64,000 nt of DNA. It comes from Flavobacteriales bacterium (GTDB taxonomy: Bacteria > Bacteroidota > Bacteroidia > UBA10329). Within the stretch, counting starts at the first letter, position 1. Each line of letters starts with the position of its first letter. The position numbers and the translations under genes were made by a program. Shown here one piece after another: positions 47,928-57,417 of the stretch. The DNA lies in contig JAIPBJ010000007.1 of the NCBI GenBank assembly GCA_021739625.1, positions 1 to 64,000 on the forward strand. Direction: 5' to 3'. The notes beneath the pieces are model-generated. The model ran no database searches, was not told where the DNA came from, and saw only the letters and a list, made by a program, of their open reading frames with translations.

Positions 47928-48009
47928 GCGGATGTGGTGGAATTGGTAGACACGCCAGACTTAGGATCTGGTGCCGTGAGGTGTGTGGGTTCGAGTCCCT
48001 CCATCCGCA
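47928..48009 (+). tRNA. tRNA-Leu(UAG)
   Basis: GCGGATG...CCAGA-CTTAGGA-TCTGG...GGTTCGAGTCC...CATCCGC; long variable arm. Confidence 0.93.
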
Positions 48010-48018
48010 CAAGGACCG

Positions 48019-48052
48019 GAGGGAGCTGCCAATGGCAACTCCCTCTTTTTGT
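48019..48052 (+). terminator. Rho-independent terminator after tRNA-Leu
   Basis: GAGGGAGcTGCCA-ATGGCAaCTCCCTC followed by TTTTT. Confidence 0.75.
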
Positions 48053-48084
48053 ATCATTGGATCTCAATACAAATCAACAGTAGA

Positions 48085-49458
48085 ATGCACATCAGCATAC
48101 ACAACCTGGACGACCTGAATGCCAAGGTGGTCGTCAATCTGGCCCCTTCAGACTACCAGTCCCTGGTAGAGAATAAACTCAAGGAATACGGCCGCAAGGT
48201 GAACATGCCGGGCTTCCGTCCGGGCAAGGTGCCTGCCGGCATGGTCAAGAAGATGTATGGCACTTCGGTGCTCATTGATGAGGTGAACAACCTGCTGAGC
48301 AAGAAGCTGTACGAATACATTCAAGAGGAGAAACTGAACATCCTCGGAAGCCCCCTGCCATCAGAGACCACCAGGCCGAAGGCCGATTGGGAGAGGCCCG
48401 GTGAGATGGAGTTCACCTACGACCTGGGTCTGGCCCCGAAATTCGAGCTGAAGATCGATGCTGCCACCACTTTCACCCAATACATCATCGGCCCCACCGA
48501 AACGGACATCCAAGGTGCATTGGAGAACCTGTCGCGCAGAAACGGGGAGATGAAGGAGGTGGACGTGGTGGGCGAGACCGACCTGGTCAAGTTGCAGTGG
48601 GTGGAACTCAATGCTGACGGCACAGTGAAGGAGGGCGGTGTGATGCACAGTTCCAGTGTGTCGATGGACGCATTGAAGGAAAAGCAGGAGGCCAGGTCAA
48701 AGCTGCTTGGCCTTAAAGCAGGCGATTCGGCAGTAGTGGACCACACCCTGTTCTCCAACAACGACACGGACCGCGCTTCCATGCTCAATGTGAGCAAGGA
48801 TGAACTTCCGGAGGTGAATCCTGATTTCAAGGTGACGGTGGAGAAGATCCAGCGGCTCATCCCTGCCGAAATCAACGAGGAGCTTTTCAAACGCATGTAT
48901 ACCGATGGTTCTGTGACCGACATCGAGGCTTTGAAAGAGAAGATCCGTGAGGATTACCGTGGCTATTTCAGCAAGGAGAGCGACCGCAGGCTGAAGAACG
49001 ATATCGTGCTGCGTCTGCTCAGCGAACTCAACATAGCCCTGCCCGATGCCTTCCTCAAGCGTTGGCTGGTGGTGACCAACGAGGACAAGAAGGTGACCGC
49101 TGAGCAAGTGGAGCAGGAGTATGCCAGCTATGCCAACGGTCTGAAATGGCAGCTCATCGAGAATCGGATCATCCGCGAGCACCAGCTTATGGTGAATGCC
49201 GAGGAGCTGCGGGCCGGGGTGCGCGAGCAGCTGCTTCAGCAGTTTGCAGCCTATGGCATCAATCAGGCAGATGATGCGATGATGGACGACATGGTGGACC
49301 GCTTCCTGAAACGCGAGGATGAGGTGCGCAAGGTGAACGATGAGCTTTATGACCGGAAGGTGCTGGAGCTATTCAAGGAGAAGTTCACTTTGGTCGCCAA
49401 TGAGGTGAGCAGCGAGGAATTCTACGAATCACTGTCGCAGCAGCACATCACAGCGTGA
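48085..49458 (+). CDS. tig: trigger factor
   Basis: MHISIHNLDDLNAKVVVNLAPSDYQSLVENKLKEYGRKVNMPGFRPGKVPAGMVKKMYG; followed by clpP-clpX. Confidence 0.92.
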   Translation: MHISIHNLDDLNAKVVVNLAPSDYQSLVENKLKEYGRKVNMPGFRPGKVPAGMVKKMYGTSVLIDEVNNLLSKKLYEYIQEEKLNILGSPLPSETTRPKADWERPGEMEFTYDLGLAPKFELKIDAATTFTQYIIGPTETDIQGALENLSRRNGEMKEVDVVGETDLVKLQWVELNADGTVKEGGVMHSSSVSMDALKEKQEARSKLLGLKAGDSAVVDHTLFSNNDTDRASMLNVSKDELPEVNPDFKVTVEKIQRLIPAEINEELFKRMYTDGSVTDIEALKEKIREDYRGYFSKESDRRLKNDIVLRLLSELNIALPDAFLKRWLVVTNEDKKVTAEQVEQEYASYANGLKWQLIENRIIREHQLMVNAEELRAGVREQLLQQFAAYGINQADDAMMDDMVDRFLKREDEVRKVNDELYDRKVLELFKEKFTLVANEVSSEEFYESLSQQHITA

Positions 49459-49572
49459 ACAACTTTTGGCCCAGCAGAATGCCGGACGCTGCAATAAATC
49501 GCAACTTTCCGCATTCCTTGTTCTCAACAATTTCAACCATGCCAAACCGCTGATCCGGACATTCGTAATTAC

Positions 49573-49605
49573 TGCGTTCCGCAGTGAGATCGCTTCGCTT
49601 AGTTC
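49573..49605. repeat. ~30-bp motif shared with 47694-47725, inside an ATTCGTAATT-type tract
   Basis: TGCGTTCCGCAGTGAGATCGCTTCGCTTAGTTC compared with GCTCCGCAAAGAGCTCGCTTCGCTTCGGTTC. Confidence 0.6.
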
Positions 49606-49654
49606 GTCTATCCGAACAGATCCGTAATTCGTATCAGCCTAACTATCAAACAAA

Positions 49655-50329
49655 ATGGACATCGCAGACGGTCACGAATTCAGGAAATACGCCATCGGGC
49701 ACAAGGGTATCAGCAGCTCGGTGTTCGACAGTGCGGTCAAGGGCATGACGCCCTACATCATTGAGGAACGGACACTCAACGTGGCACAGATGGACGTGTT
49801 CTCGCGTCTGATGATGGACCGCATCATCTTCCTCGGCACAGGCATTGACGACCAGATCGCCAACATCATCCAGGCCCAGCTCCTATTCCTGGAGAGTGCC
49901 GACAACAAGAAGGACATCCAGATCTATCTGAATTCGCCCGGTGGAGGTGTCTATGCCGGTCTGGGCATCTACGACACGATGCAGTACATACAGCCCGATG
50001 TGGCCACCATCTGCACGGGCATGGCCGCCAGTATGGGCGCGGTGCTGCTCTGTGCCGGGGCAACAGGCAAGCGCACGGCCCTCAAGCACAGCCGCGTGAT
50101 GATCCATCAGCCCATGGGCGGGGCACAGGGACAGGTGTCGGACATCGAGATCACTGCCCGCGAGATCGCAAAGCTGAAGAAGGAGCTCTATGACATCATC
50201 GCTGCCCATTCAAACCAGAGCTACGACAAGGTGTGGGCCGACAGCGACCGCGACTACTGGATGACCGCAGAGGAGGCCAAAGCGTATGGCATGATCGATG
50301 AGGTGCTGGTGCGCCCGTTGAGAAAGTGA
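49655..50329 (+). CDS. clpP: ATP-dependent Clp protease proteolytic subunit
   Basis: IYLNSPGGGVYAGLGIYDTMQYIQPDVATICTGMAASMGAVLLCAGATGKRTALKHSRVMIHQPMGG. Confidence 0.97.
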   Translation: MDIADGHEFRKYAIGHKGISSSVFDSAVKGMTPYIIEERTLNVAQMDVFSRLMMDRIIFLGTGIDDQIANIIQAQLLFLESADNKKDIQIYLNSPGGGVYAGLGIYDTMQYIQPDVATICTGMAASMGAVLLCAGATGKRTALKHSRVMIHQPMGGAQGQVSDIEITAREIAKLKKELYDIIAAHSNQSYDKVWADSDRDYWMTAEEAKAYGMIDEVLVRPLRK

Positions 50330-50447
50330 TTGCAAGTTTGAAGATCGGGAATGGGGAATGATGGGGCCTCGGATTCGGGCCGTCATCATTTCCGATTCTC
50401 CGGATACCCCGGGCGCAGCAAGTTCCTCCGCTCCTAAGAATTGAGAA

Positions 50448-51701
50448 ATGGCTATGAAAGGACATCACGAGAAGGACCATATCAAATGCTCGTTCTGTGG
50501 GCGCGACAAGCAGGATACGGCTGTGCTCATTGCGGGCATCAATGGCCACATCTGCGACCGCTGCATCGCTCAGGCATATCAGATCGTGAACGAGGAGTTC
50601 GCCAATAAGTCCGATCGCAATGTGAGCCGCTCTCTGAATCTCCTGAAACCCATTGAGATCAAGGCTTTCCTCGATGAGTTCGTCATCGGACAGGATCAGG
50701 CCAAAAAAGTGCTTTCAGTGGCTGTTTACAACCACTTCAAGCGTTTGATGCAGAAACCCGAACGGGAAGGTGAGGCCATTGAGGTTGAAAAGTCGAACAT
50801 CATCCTCGTAGGTCGCACCGGGACAGGAAAGACCCTGTTGGCACGCACCATCGCCAAGATGCTCAACGTGCCGTTCTGCATTGCCGATGCCACCGTGCTC
50901 ACCGAGAGCGGCTATGTGGGCGAAGACGTGGAGAGCGTGCTCAGCCGGCTGCTTCAAGCGGCCGACTATGATCAGGAGGCGGCAGAGAAAGGAATCGTGT
51001 TCATTGACGAGATTGACAAGATCGCCCGCAAGGGCGACAATGCCTCAATCACCCGCGATGTGTCGGGAGAAGGGGTTCAGCAAGGACTTCTGAAACTGTT
51101 GGAGGGTGCGGTGGTGAACGTTCCCCCACAGGGAGGCCGCAAGCACCCTGAGCAGAAACTGGTGGGCATAGACACCAAGAACATCCTGTTCATCTGCGGT
51201 GGCGCATTCGATGGCATCGAGAAGATCATCGCCAAGCGCTTGAAACGGCAGACCATCGGCTACAGTTCGCACAAGGACCGTGGCGAGATCGATGAGGAGA
51301 ATCTTCTGCAATACATCACCCCGCAGGACATCAAGGCCTTCGGCATCATTCCAGAGCTCATTGGCCGTCTGCCTGTGACCACACATCTTGACCCCTTGGA
51401 TGCCAAAGCGCTGAAACGCATCCTCACCGAACCGAAGAATGCGTTGGTGAAGCAGTATCAGAAACTGTTCCGCATGGACAGGATCGACCTCACCATTGAA
51501 GCGGACGTACTGGAGTATGTGGTGGACAAGGCGATGGAGTTCGGCCTCGGTGCCCGTGGTCTGCGCTCCATCTGCGAAGCGATCCTGATCGATGCCATGT
51601 TCGAACTGCCGTCCACCGACCAGAAAAGCATCGTCATCACCCGCGATTACGCCATCGAGAAGCTATCGCATAGCACATTGAGCACGCTGAAGGCGGCTTG
51701 A
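50448..51701 (+). CDS. clpX: ATP-dependent Clp protease ATP-binding subunit ClpX
   Basis: Zinc finger CSFCGRDKQDTAVLIAGINGHICDRC; ILVGRTGTGKTLLARTIAK; FGIIPELIGRLPV. Confidence 0.97.
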   Translation: MAMKGHHEKDHIKCSFCGRDKQDTAVLIAGINGHICDRCIAQAYQIVNEEFANKSDRNVSRSLNLLKPIEIKAFLDEFVIGQDQAKKVLSVAVYNHFKRLMQKPEREGEAIEVEKSNIILVGRTGTGKTLLARTIAKMLNVPFCIADATVLTESGYVGEDVESVLSRLLQAADYDQEAAEKGIVFIDEIDKIARKGDNASITRDVSGEGVQQGLLKLLEGAVVNVPPQGGRKHPEQKLVGIDTKNILFICGGAFDGIEKIIAKRLKRQTIGYSSHKDRGEIDEENLLQYITPQDIKAFGIIPELIGRLPVTTHLDPLDAKALKRILTEPKNALVKQYQKLFRMDRIDLTIEADVLEYVVDKAMEFGLGARGLRSICEAILIDAMFELPSTDQKSIVITRDYAIEKLSHSTLSTLKAA

Positions 51702-51745
51702 GGCGGTGAAAGGCCGTGAGGAGCTTCCATCAGGTTGGCAATCCG

Positions 51746-52660
51746 TCACGCCAACCCCTCCTTCTCCCTCAGCTGATCGGATGTCAGTGTGCTTCCATCG
51801 TGGCTCCAGCCGGGCGGCATGACGAGGTAGCGGAGTTTGTCACCGAGGGACGGGGCGCGTTTCACATCCTTCCAGATGTTGCCGAATTCGTGAAAGGCGA
51901 TCTTGAACAGGTTGTAGGTGTTGATGTTGGAGGTGAGTCCATAGCGCGGTTGCTCGGTCTCAAGTGCGAAGGTGCCGAACAGGCGGTCCCAGATGATGAA
52001 AATGCCTGCGTGGTTACGGTCGAGGTAACGGGTGTTGCTGGCGTGATGCACGCGGTGGTGCGAGGGCGTGTTCATGAACCACTCAAGGAAACCGAGCTTG
52101 CCGATGGTCTCGGTATGCACCCAGAACTGATAGATGAGGCTGATGCTTATCATGGTCAGGATCATCACGGGGTGAAAGCCCACGATGGGCAGCCACATCC
52201 AGAAGATGAATTTGTAGAACATCTCCGTCCAGCTCTGCCGCAGTGCCACCGCGAGGTTGTAATTGACAGATGAATGATGGTTGACATGTGCGGCCCACAG
52301 TATCCGCACCTGATGGCTTAGGCGGTGGTGCCAATAGAACGATAGATCGTCTGCAAACAGCAGCAGCACCCAAGCATACCATTTGTCGGGGCCGAGGTCG
52401 AAAATGGCCCATTGATGCAGGAACATCATGATGCCGAAGGCTGCTGTCTTCACGCCCACATCAATGATCAACGAACCGATGCCCATGCCTATGCTGGCCG
52501 CGCTGTCTTTCAGATCCTTGTGAATCCTGCGCCTTTCCCTATGGCCGAGGTATATCTCCAACAGTATCAGACCCAGGAACCCCGGAATGAAATAGACCGT
52601 GGGATCTTCTTCAAGGCCCTTGAGGTCGAGGCTCGCGAATATCTCTGGCAATGATTGCAT
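51746..52660 (-). CDS. sterol desaturase/fatty acid hydroxylase family protein
   Basis: His boxes HHRLSH, HVNHHSS, HRVHHASN. Confidence 0.92.
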   Translation of the reverse strand: MQSLPEIFASLDLKGLEEDPTVYFIPGFLGLILLEIYLGHRERRRIHKDLKDSAASIGMGIGSLIIDVGVKTAAFGIMMFLHQWAIFDLGPDKWYAWVLLLFADDLSFYWHHRLSHQVRILWAAHVNHHSSVNYNLAVALRQSWTEMFYKFIFWMWLPIVGFHPVMILTMISISLIYQFWVHTETIGKLGFLEWFMNTPSHHRVHHASNTRYLDRNHAGIFIIWDRLFGTFALETEQPRYGLTSNINTYNLFKIAFHEFGNIWKDVKRAPSLGDKLRYLVMPPGWSHDGSTLTSDQLREKEGLA

Positions 52661-52667
52661 GTGCGGG

Positions 52668-52675
52668 CAAATTTA
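52668..52675 (-). promoter_or_regulatory. -7 box TAAATTTG of the sterol desaturase
   Basis: Exact TAnnTTTG on the minus strand, 7 nt from ATG 52660. Confidence 0.55.
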
Positions 52676-52723
52676 TACGCGAATGTTGGTGCGCAACTGA
52701 CTGTGAGTGGTCATATAAAGGTT

Positions 52724-53760
52724 TCAATCCCAAGTCACCACAACCTTTCCTGTGCTCTGTCTGGATTCCACAAAGCGGTGCGCCTCTGCCAACTGCGAAG
52801 CTGGGAAGGTGCCTCCTACCACCGGCCTTATCTTGCCTTCATTCCACAGTGCGATGACCGAGCGCATGGCACGGGCCAGCACGTGCGGTCGCTCGTCCGC
52901 CACGTGCAGCATGTTCACACCGATCATCCCTTTTGAATTCATCAGCAGTTGAATGGGGCTGTAGATGCCGAAGTTGGCGGCCATCTTCAGCGTGCTCCAA
53001 AGCTGCAAGGGGCCGCCCACCTGCTCGGCAGCCCCGAAGCCTACGATGCGCCCACCTTTGCCAAGACTGCGGAACCCTGTTGCGAAGCTTTTTCCGCCCA
53101 AAGAGTCGAAAACCACATCAAGTCCGCGTTTGCCCAGTTTTTCGCGGACCACCTTCGCAAATTCGTGGGTGTTGTAGTTGATGGGATGATGCACCCCCTG
53201 CTGGCGCAGCAGTTCCAGCTTCTTCTCAGAACCTGCCGTTCCATACATGGTGCAGCCCTTCAATTTCAGGAGTTGGACCAGCGCGGTTCCGACACCTCCT
53301 GCCGCTGCCTGCACCAGCACATGGTCCTCAGGGAAGATGTTCACACACTCGTATGCCGCATGATAGGCCGTGCAGAACTGTACGGCCAATGCCAAAGCAT
53401 CTCCTGCGGGCATCTCATCGGGAATGGGCTGCACGGCCAGCTCCTCGGCCACAACGTGCGTACTGTAGCCACCGAACCGTGTGAATGCAAGCACACGTGT
53501 CCCGGACGGGTATTCCATGCCATTGAGCGTGGCAGCGTCCATCGTCCTGCCCACGGCCTCATAGCCTGCCACGAAAGGCGGGGGAGGCGCATCCTGATAA
53601 AGTCCCTTGCGTGCCATCACATCCGCGAAGTTGATGCCGAAGGCTTCCACCTCTACGCGCACTTTGCCGCTCTGGAAGGGCGGTACGGTGGATTCGGTCA
53701 ACGCGAACGCCTCTGCTGCGCTGCCATGCTTCACAATGGTGTGCGAAAGTCTTTTTCCCA
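52724..53760 (-). CDS. zinc-type alcohol dehydrogenase-like/quinone oxidoreductase
   Basis: FGINFADVMARKGLYQDAPPPPFVAGYEAVG; VLVQAAAGGVGTALVQLLKL. Confidence 0.92.
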
Positions 53761-53908
53761 TGAATGCGGTGATGTGGGTGTCCAAAGTACGGTGATTACG
53801 GGCGAAGACGGACAACACCTCAGTTTCTGCGAATTGCTGATGTTTGAATGGTGCTCCGTCCGCTTAATTTGGCCCCGCAATCCATGGCCTGCCAACCAGC
53901 ATAGATCC

Positions 53909-54634
53909 TTGCAGGAAACCGTTCCATTTCAAGCTATCAAGCAAGTTGCGCCTCCCTTGCCGGGAGGCCGCAGGTTGGCCATGGCCGACATCCATGGCTG
54001 CGCACTCACCTTCCGTGCCCTGCTCGAAAAGGTGGCACTTACGAAGGAGGACCAGCTTTTCATTCTTGGCGATCTCATCAACCGTGGGCCGCGCAGCAGC
54101 GAAGTGGTCGATCACGTAATGCAGCTCTTGACAGAAGGATATGAGGTGCATGCCCTGCGCGGCAACCACGAGGAGATCCTGCTCCATATCGCCAAGACCG
54201 GGCCGGGCGAACTTCCCCTTCTGCTGCAGCCCCGCAATGCGATGGACATGCTCAATGGCAGGGGAAAAGTGAAAAAGCGTTTCCTGCGCTATTTCCGGAC
54301 ACTGCCCTACTGTTTTGAATTGGACGGGTTCTATCTGGTGCATGCAGGGTTCAATCTGAGGGCGGTCGATCCGCTCACCGACCTCCACGCCATGGTGTGG
54401 CAACGGCCTTTTGTGCTCAAGGACAGCTTGGTGAACGGCCGCAGGGTGGTGCATGGCCATCAGCCTCGCAGCATGGGCCGCATCCGCAAAATGGTGGAGG
54501 GCGGTCTGCCGGCCATCTGCATCGACAATGGCTGCACACACGGCTACATGGGCGAGGGATATGGGGCCTTGGTCTGCCTCGACCTCGACAGCGGAGAACT
54601 GTGGCGCAAGCGCAACATCGACCTGCGGAGGTGA
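53909..54634 (+). CDS. metallophosphoesterase (PPP-type phosphatase)
   Basis: MADIHGC; LGDLINRGPRS; LRGNHEE; HGHQP; TTG start at 53909 inferred. Confidence 0.85.
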   Translation: MQETVPFQAIKQVAPPLPGGRRLAMADIHGCALTFRALLEKVALTKEDQLFILGDLINRGPRSSEVVDHVMQLLTEGYEVHALRGNHEEILLHIAKTGPGELPLLLQPRNAMDMLNGRGKVKKRFLRYFRTLPYCFELDGFYLVHAGFNLRAVDPLTDLHAMVWQRPFVLKDSLVNGRRVVHGHQPRSMGRIRKMVEGGLPAICIDNGCTHGYMGEGYGALVCLDLDSGELWRKRNIDLRR

Positions 54635-54745
54635 TCCGTGCCATTCCCATTTCGGAATAGGACGAAACACCTATTGGGGACGGCCTCCGGAAAATCGGGA
54701 ATGCGATTCCTACAGGTGTTTCATGTATTGTACATTCTGACATAG

Positions 54746-54997
54746 GGCGAAACACCTGTTCGGGACGGCCTTACGAAAAGGGGGACACGCCCCAAATGCG
54801 TTCGGGTACCATCCCGAAAAAGGGGGACACGCCCCGAACGCGTTCGGAGGCCACCCCGAAAACTCGGAGTACGTCCCAAATGCGTTCGGATACCACTCCG
54901 AAAACTCGGAGTACGTCCCAAATGCGTTCGGAGGCCACCCCGGAAACTCGGAGTACGTCCCAAACGCGTTCGGATACCATCCCGAAAATCCGGGTCG
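54746..54997. repeat. tandem array of 42-bp units (five clear, one diverged)
   Basis: Unit CGTCCCAAATGCGTTCGGATACCACTCCGAAAACTCGGAGTA; starts 54746 (diverged), 54788, 54830, 54872, 54914, 54956. Confidence 0.93.
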
Positions 54998-55117
54998 CTG
55001 AAACGACATATTATGGTATCGACCCGAAGGCCTTTTCCCGCTTGGAAAACCATGACCTGTCATTTACGGTGAACCACGTAATGCATCTTTCGCGCCTTCC
55101 TGCAATTTTGACGGGCC

Positions 55118-55324
55118 ATGTCCTTTCGCCCTCCCGATCATACGCTGGCCGCTGCTGCACTCCTGTGCCTGTTCTGTTTTGCTTCGTGCAACAGAGAATG
55201 CTGCGATTGCACGGACAGCGAAATCTACAGGGGCACCTTCTGTGAGGACGAGCTTCCGGCCAATTTCAGCTCTTGGGAAGGATGCCGTACCGCTCTGAAG
55301 GAAGGCGGCTGCAAATGCGACTGA
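55118..55324 (+). CDS. small cysteine-rich lipoprotein
   Basis: MSFRPPDHTLAAAALLCLFCFASCNRECCDCTDSEIYRGTFCEDELPANFSSWEGCRTALKEGGCKCD. Confidence 0.65.
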   Translation: MSFRPPDHTLAAAALLCLFCFASCNRECCDCTDSEIYRGTFCEDELPANFSSWEGCRTALKEGGCKCD

Positions 55325-55333
55325 TGCGCGCGC

Positions 55334-56521
55334 TCAGGACTGACGCAGTTGTTCCATCGCCAGCCAGGCAATAAGCCCGGCCCCTATTTCCAGACTGCGC
55401 TCGTCCACATTGAAAGTGGAGGTGTGCAGGCCACTGGCGATGCCCTGCTCGGCATTGCGAGTGCCCAACCGGTAGAAACAGGCCGGCATCAGTTGGCTGT
55501 AATAGCTGAAATCCTCACCGGTCATGCGCATGTCGAGGTCAACCACGTTCTCGGCCCCCATGTACTGACGGGCAGCTTGCTGTGTGCTCAGTGTCAATGG
55601 CTCATCGTTCACGAGGAACGGATATCCTTTCTCCACACGGAACTCGCATCGGCCGCCCATGCTCTGGGCAATATGCTCGGCAGTCTCCACCATGATGCGG
55701 TGGGCCGTGGCACGCCATTCCTCGTCCATGGTGCGGAACGTGCCTTCCAGTTCCACCTTGTCGGGAATGATGTTGGTGGCCCCGTTGGCGATCATCTTTC
55801 CGAAGGAGAGCACGCTCGGCACGCCCGGTCTGGCCTTTCTGCTCACCACGTGCTGCAGAGCGGTGAGCATGTGGGCTGTGATGAGCACCGGGTCGATGAG
55901 CGTGTGCGGCAGGGCTGCATGGCCTCCCTTGCCAATCACGGTGACGTACAGTTCGTCAGTGCTGGCCATGTACATGCCGGGGCGGAAGCCCACCTTGCCA
56001 ACCTCCAGGTCGGGGAACACGTGCTGCGCAAGGATGGCCGAGGCAGGAGGCGTGTCCAACGCGCCTTCCTTTATCATGAGCGAAGCCCCGCCCGGCAGGC
56101 GCTCTTCGCCCGGTTGGAAGACCAGTTTCACCGTGCCGCTCCATTCCTCCCTCAGCTCGTGAAGAATGCGGGCCGCACCCAGCAGGCATGAGGTGTGTAC
56201 ATCATGCCCACAGGCGTGCATCACCCCTTTGTTGGTGGAGCAATAGGGCACATCGTTCTCCTCGGTGATGGGCAGTGCGTCCAGATCGGCCCTCAGTGCG
56301 ATGACCTTGGATCCGGGATCTTTCCCGTGAATGTGGGCCACAATGCCGGTCTTCACATAGCCTGCCTTGTAGGCGATGCCCCACGCTTCCAGTTTGGAAC
56401 AGACGAAAGCACTGGTCTCCGTTTCTTGGAATGAGAGTTCGGGATGCGCGTGCAGATGCCTTCTCACAGCCACCGTGTCTGTCAGGTATTGCGCGGCCAA
56501 TTGTTTGATGCGGGCGATCAT
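55334..56521 (-). CDS. M20D amidohydrolase (N-acyl-amino-acid hydrolase)
   Basis: RRHLHAHPELSFQETETSAF; MHACGHDVHTSCLLGAARIL; FQPGEE; MTGEDFSYY. Confidence 0.93.
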   Translation of the reverse strand: MIARIKQLAAQYLTDTVAVRRHLHAHPELSFQETETSAFVCSKLEAWGIAYKAGYVKTGIVAHIHGKDPGSKVIALRADLDALPITEENDVPYCSTNKGVMHACGHDVHTSCLLGAARILHELREEWSGTVKLVFQPGEERLPGGASLMIKEGALDTPPASAILAQHVFPDLEVGKVGFRPGMYMASTDELYVTVIGKGGHAALPHTLIDPVLITAHMLTALQHVVSRKARPGVPSVLSFGKMIANGATNIIPDKVELEGTFRTMDEEWRATAHRIMVETAEHIAQSMGGRCEFRVEKGYPFLVNDEPLTLSTQQAARQYMGAENVVDLDMRMTGEDFSYYSQLMPACFYRLGTRNAEQGIASGLHTSTFNVDERSLEIGAGLIAWLAMEQLRQS

Positions 56522-56525
56522 GCGT

Positions 56526-56533
56526 CAAATGTA
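56526..56533 (-). promoter_or_regulatory. -7 box TACATTTG of the M20D gene
   Basis: Exact TAnnTTTG on the minus strand, 4 nt from ATG 56521. Confidence 0.6.
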
Positions 56534-56542
56534 GTGATGGCA

Positions 56543-57409
56543 TCAATCCTTGGTTCCGCCCGTTCTGGTGCCCATGCCTGTGAAGAACAGGGTGACGGCC
56601 GAAATCACCGCCAGTCCTTCAAGAGGGGGCATGGCGTGGTAGGTACGGCCTGTGAATGGATGAACGCGCCAGAATTCCATCGGGTCGGGAAGTCTGTTCA
56701 GCACCAGCCATGTCTGTGGGCAACTGTGCCCGGGAAACAGCACCACCACGCAACCGGCCAGTGCCATGGCGCAGATGGAGACCAGAACGGCAAGCATCAC
56801 CATATCCTTCAAGAACAATGAACGATCGACCTCCATGCGCACACCTACTGTCCACATACCGCAGAGCATCAGCCCACTGCCCAGAACATCCATCAGAACA
56901 TCATTCAGGTCGAGGTACTGGACGCTTTCGGGATAAAGCACCCGGTACTGATACCATTCGTCCAGCATCATCACCGGCAGCGCCAGCAGGATGGTGGCCC
57001 CGGGCCTGCGCGCGAATGGGAAAAGGAGGAAGGCCAGCCCGGCATACAGCGCAGCATGGATCACCTCGATATTCATTTCGAAGAGCAAGGAATAGTGCAG
57101 GACCAGCATCAGCACGATGGCCGAGAGGTAGAAGATCTGCCGTGGCCTTTGAGGGCCGTTTTTCCGGATGAAGAAAACGAGTGCCGTCAAGAATGCAACT
57201 CCCACTGCCACGGTGATGGCCGCGACCACCGCATCATAGACGGGCAGCGTGAGCGCATTCATCGCCCTGATGGACAGCTTGACGAACGTGTCGTGACCGA
57301 ACAGAATGAAGGCCACGTAGGCCGCTGCGAGCACTCCATTCCAGATGCGATGGGTCTCCGACCGATCGACCATCGCATTCAGGATCCGGGCAATGCGTGC
57401 TGTGTCCAT
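56543..57409 (-). CDS. multi-TM membrane protein, possibly VanZ-like
   Basis: DEWYQYRVLYPESVQYLDLNDVLMDVLGSGLML. Confidence 0.6.
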   Translation of the reverse strand: MDTARIARILNAMVDRSETHRIWNGVLAAAYVAFILFGHDTFVKLSIRAMNALTLPVYDAVVAAITVAVGVAFLTALVFFIRKNGPQRPRQIFYLSAIVLMLVLHYSLLFEMNIEVIHAALYAGLAFLLFPFARRPGATILLALPVMMLDEWYQYRVLYPESVQYLDLNDVLMDVLGSGLMLCGMWTVGVRMEVDRSLFLKDMVMLAVLVSICAMALAGCVVVLFPGHSCPQTWLVLNRLPDPMEFWRVHPFTGRTYHAMPPLEGLAVISAVTLFFTGMGTRTGGTKD

Positions 57410-57417
57410 TTATGGGA

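Noticed and set aside
47441-48118. ORFs spanning 47441-48118 (+) and 47594-48067 / 47665-48057 (-)
   Set aside because: They run through tRNA-Leu and the palindromic repeats; the GWRDSNPHTSRHQILSLACLPIPPHPQ peptide is a translated tRNA artefact.
52949-53908. N-terminal extension of the phosphoesterase ORF (from 52949)
   Set aside because: It is antisense to the oxidoreductase gene; homology-like sequence starts only near MADIHGC, so a start near 53909 is more likely.
54746-54997. CRISPR array or ordinary repeat protein
   Set aside because: No spacers. Several frames are open at once, so an ORF here is weak evidence of coding.
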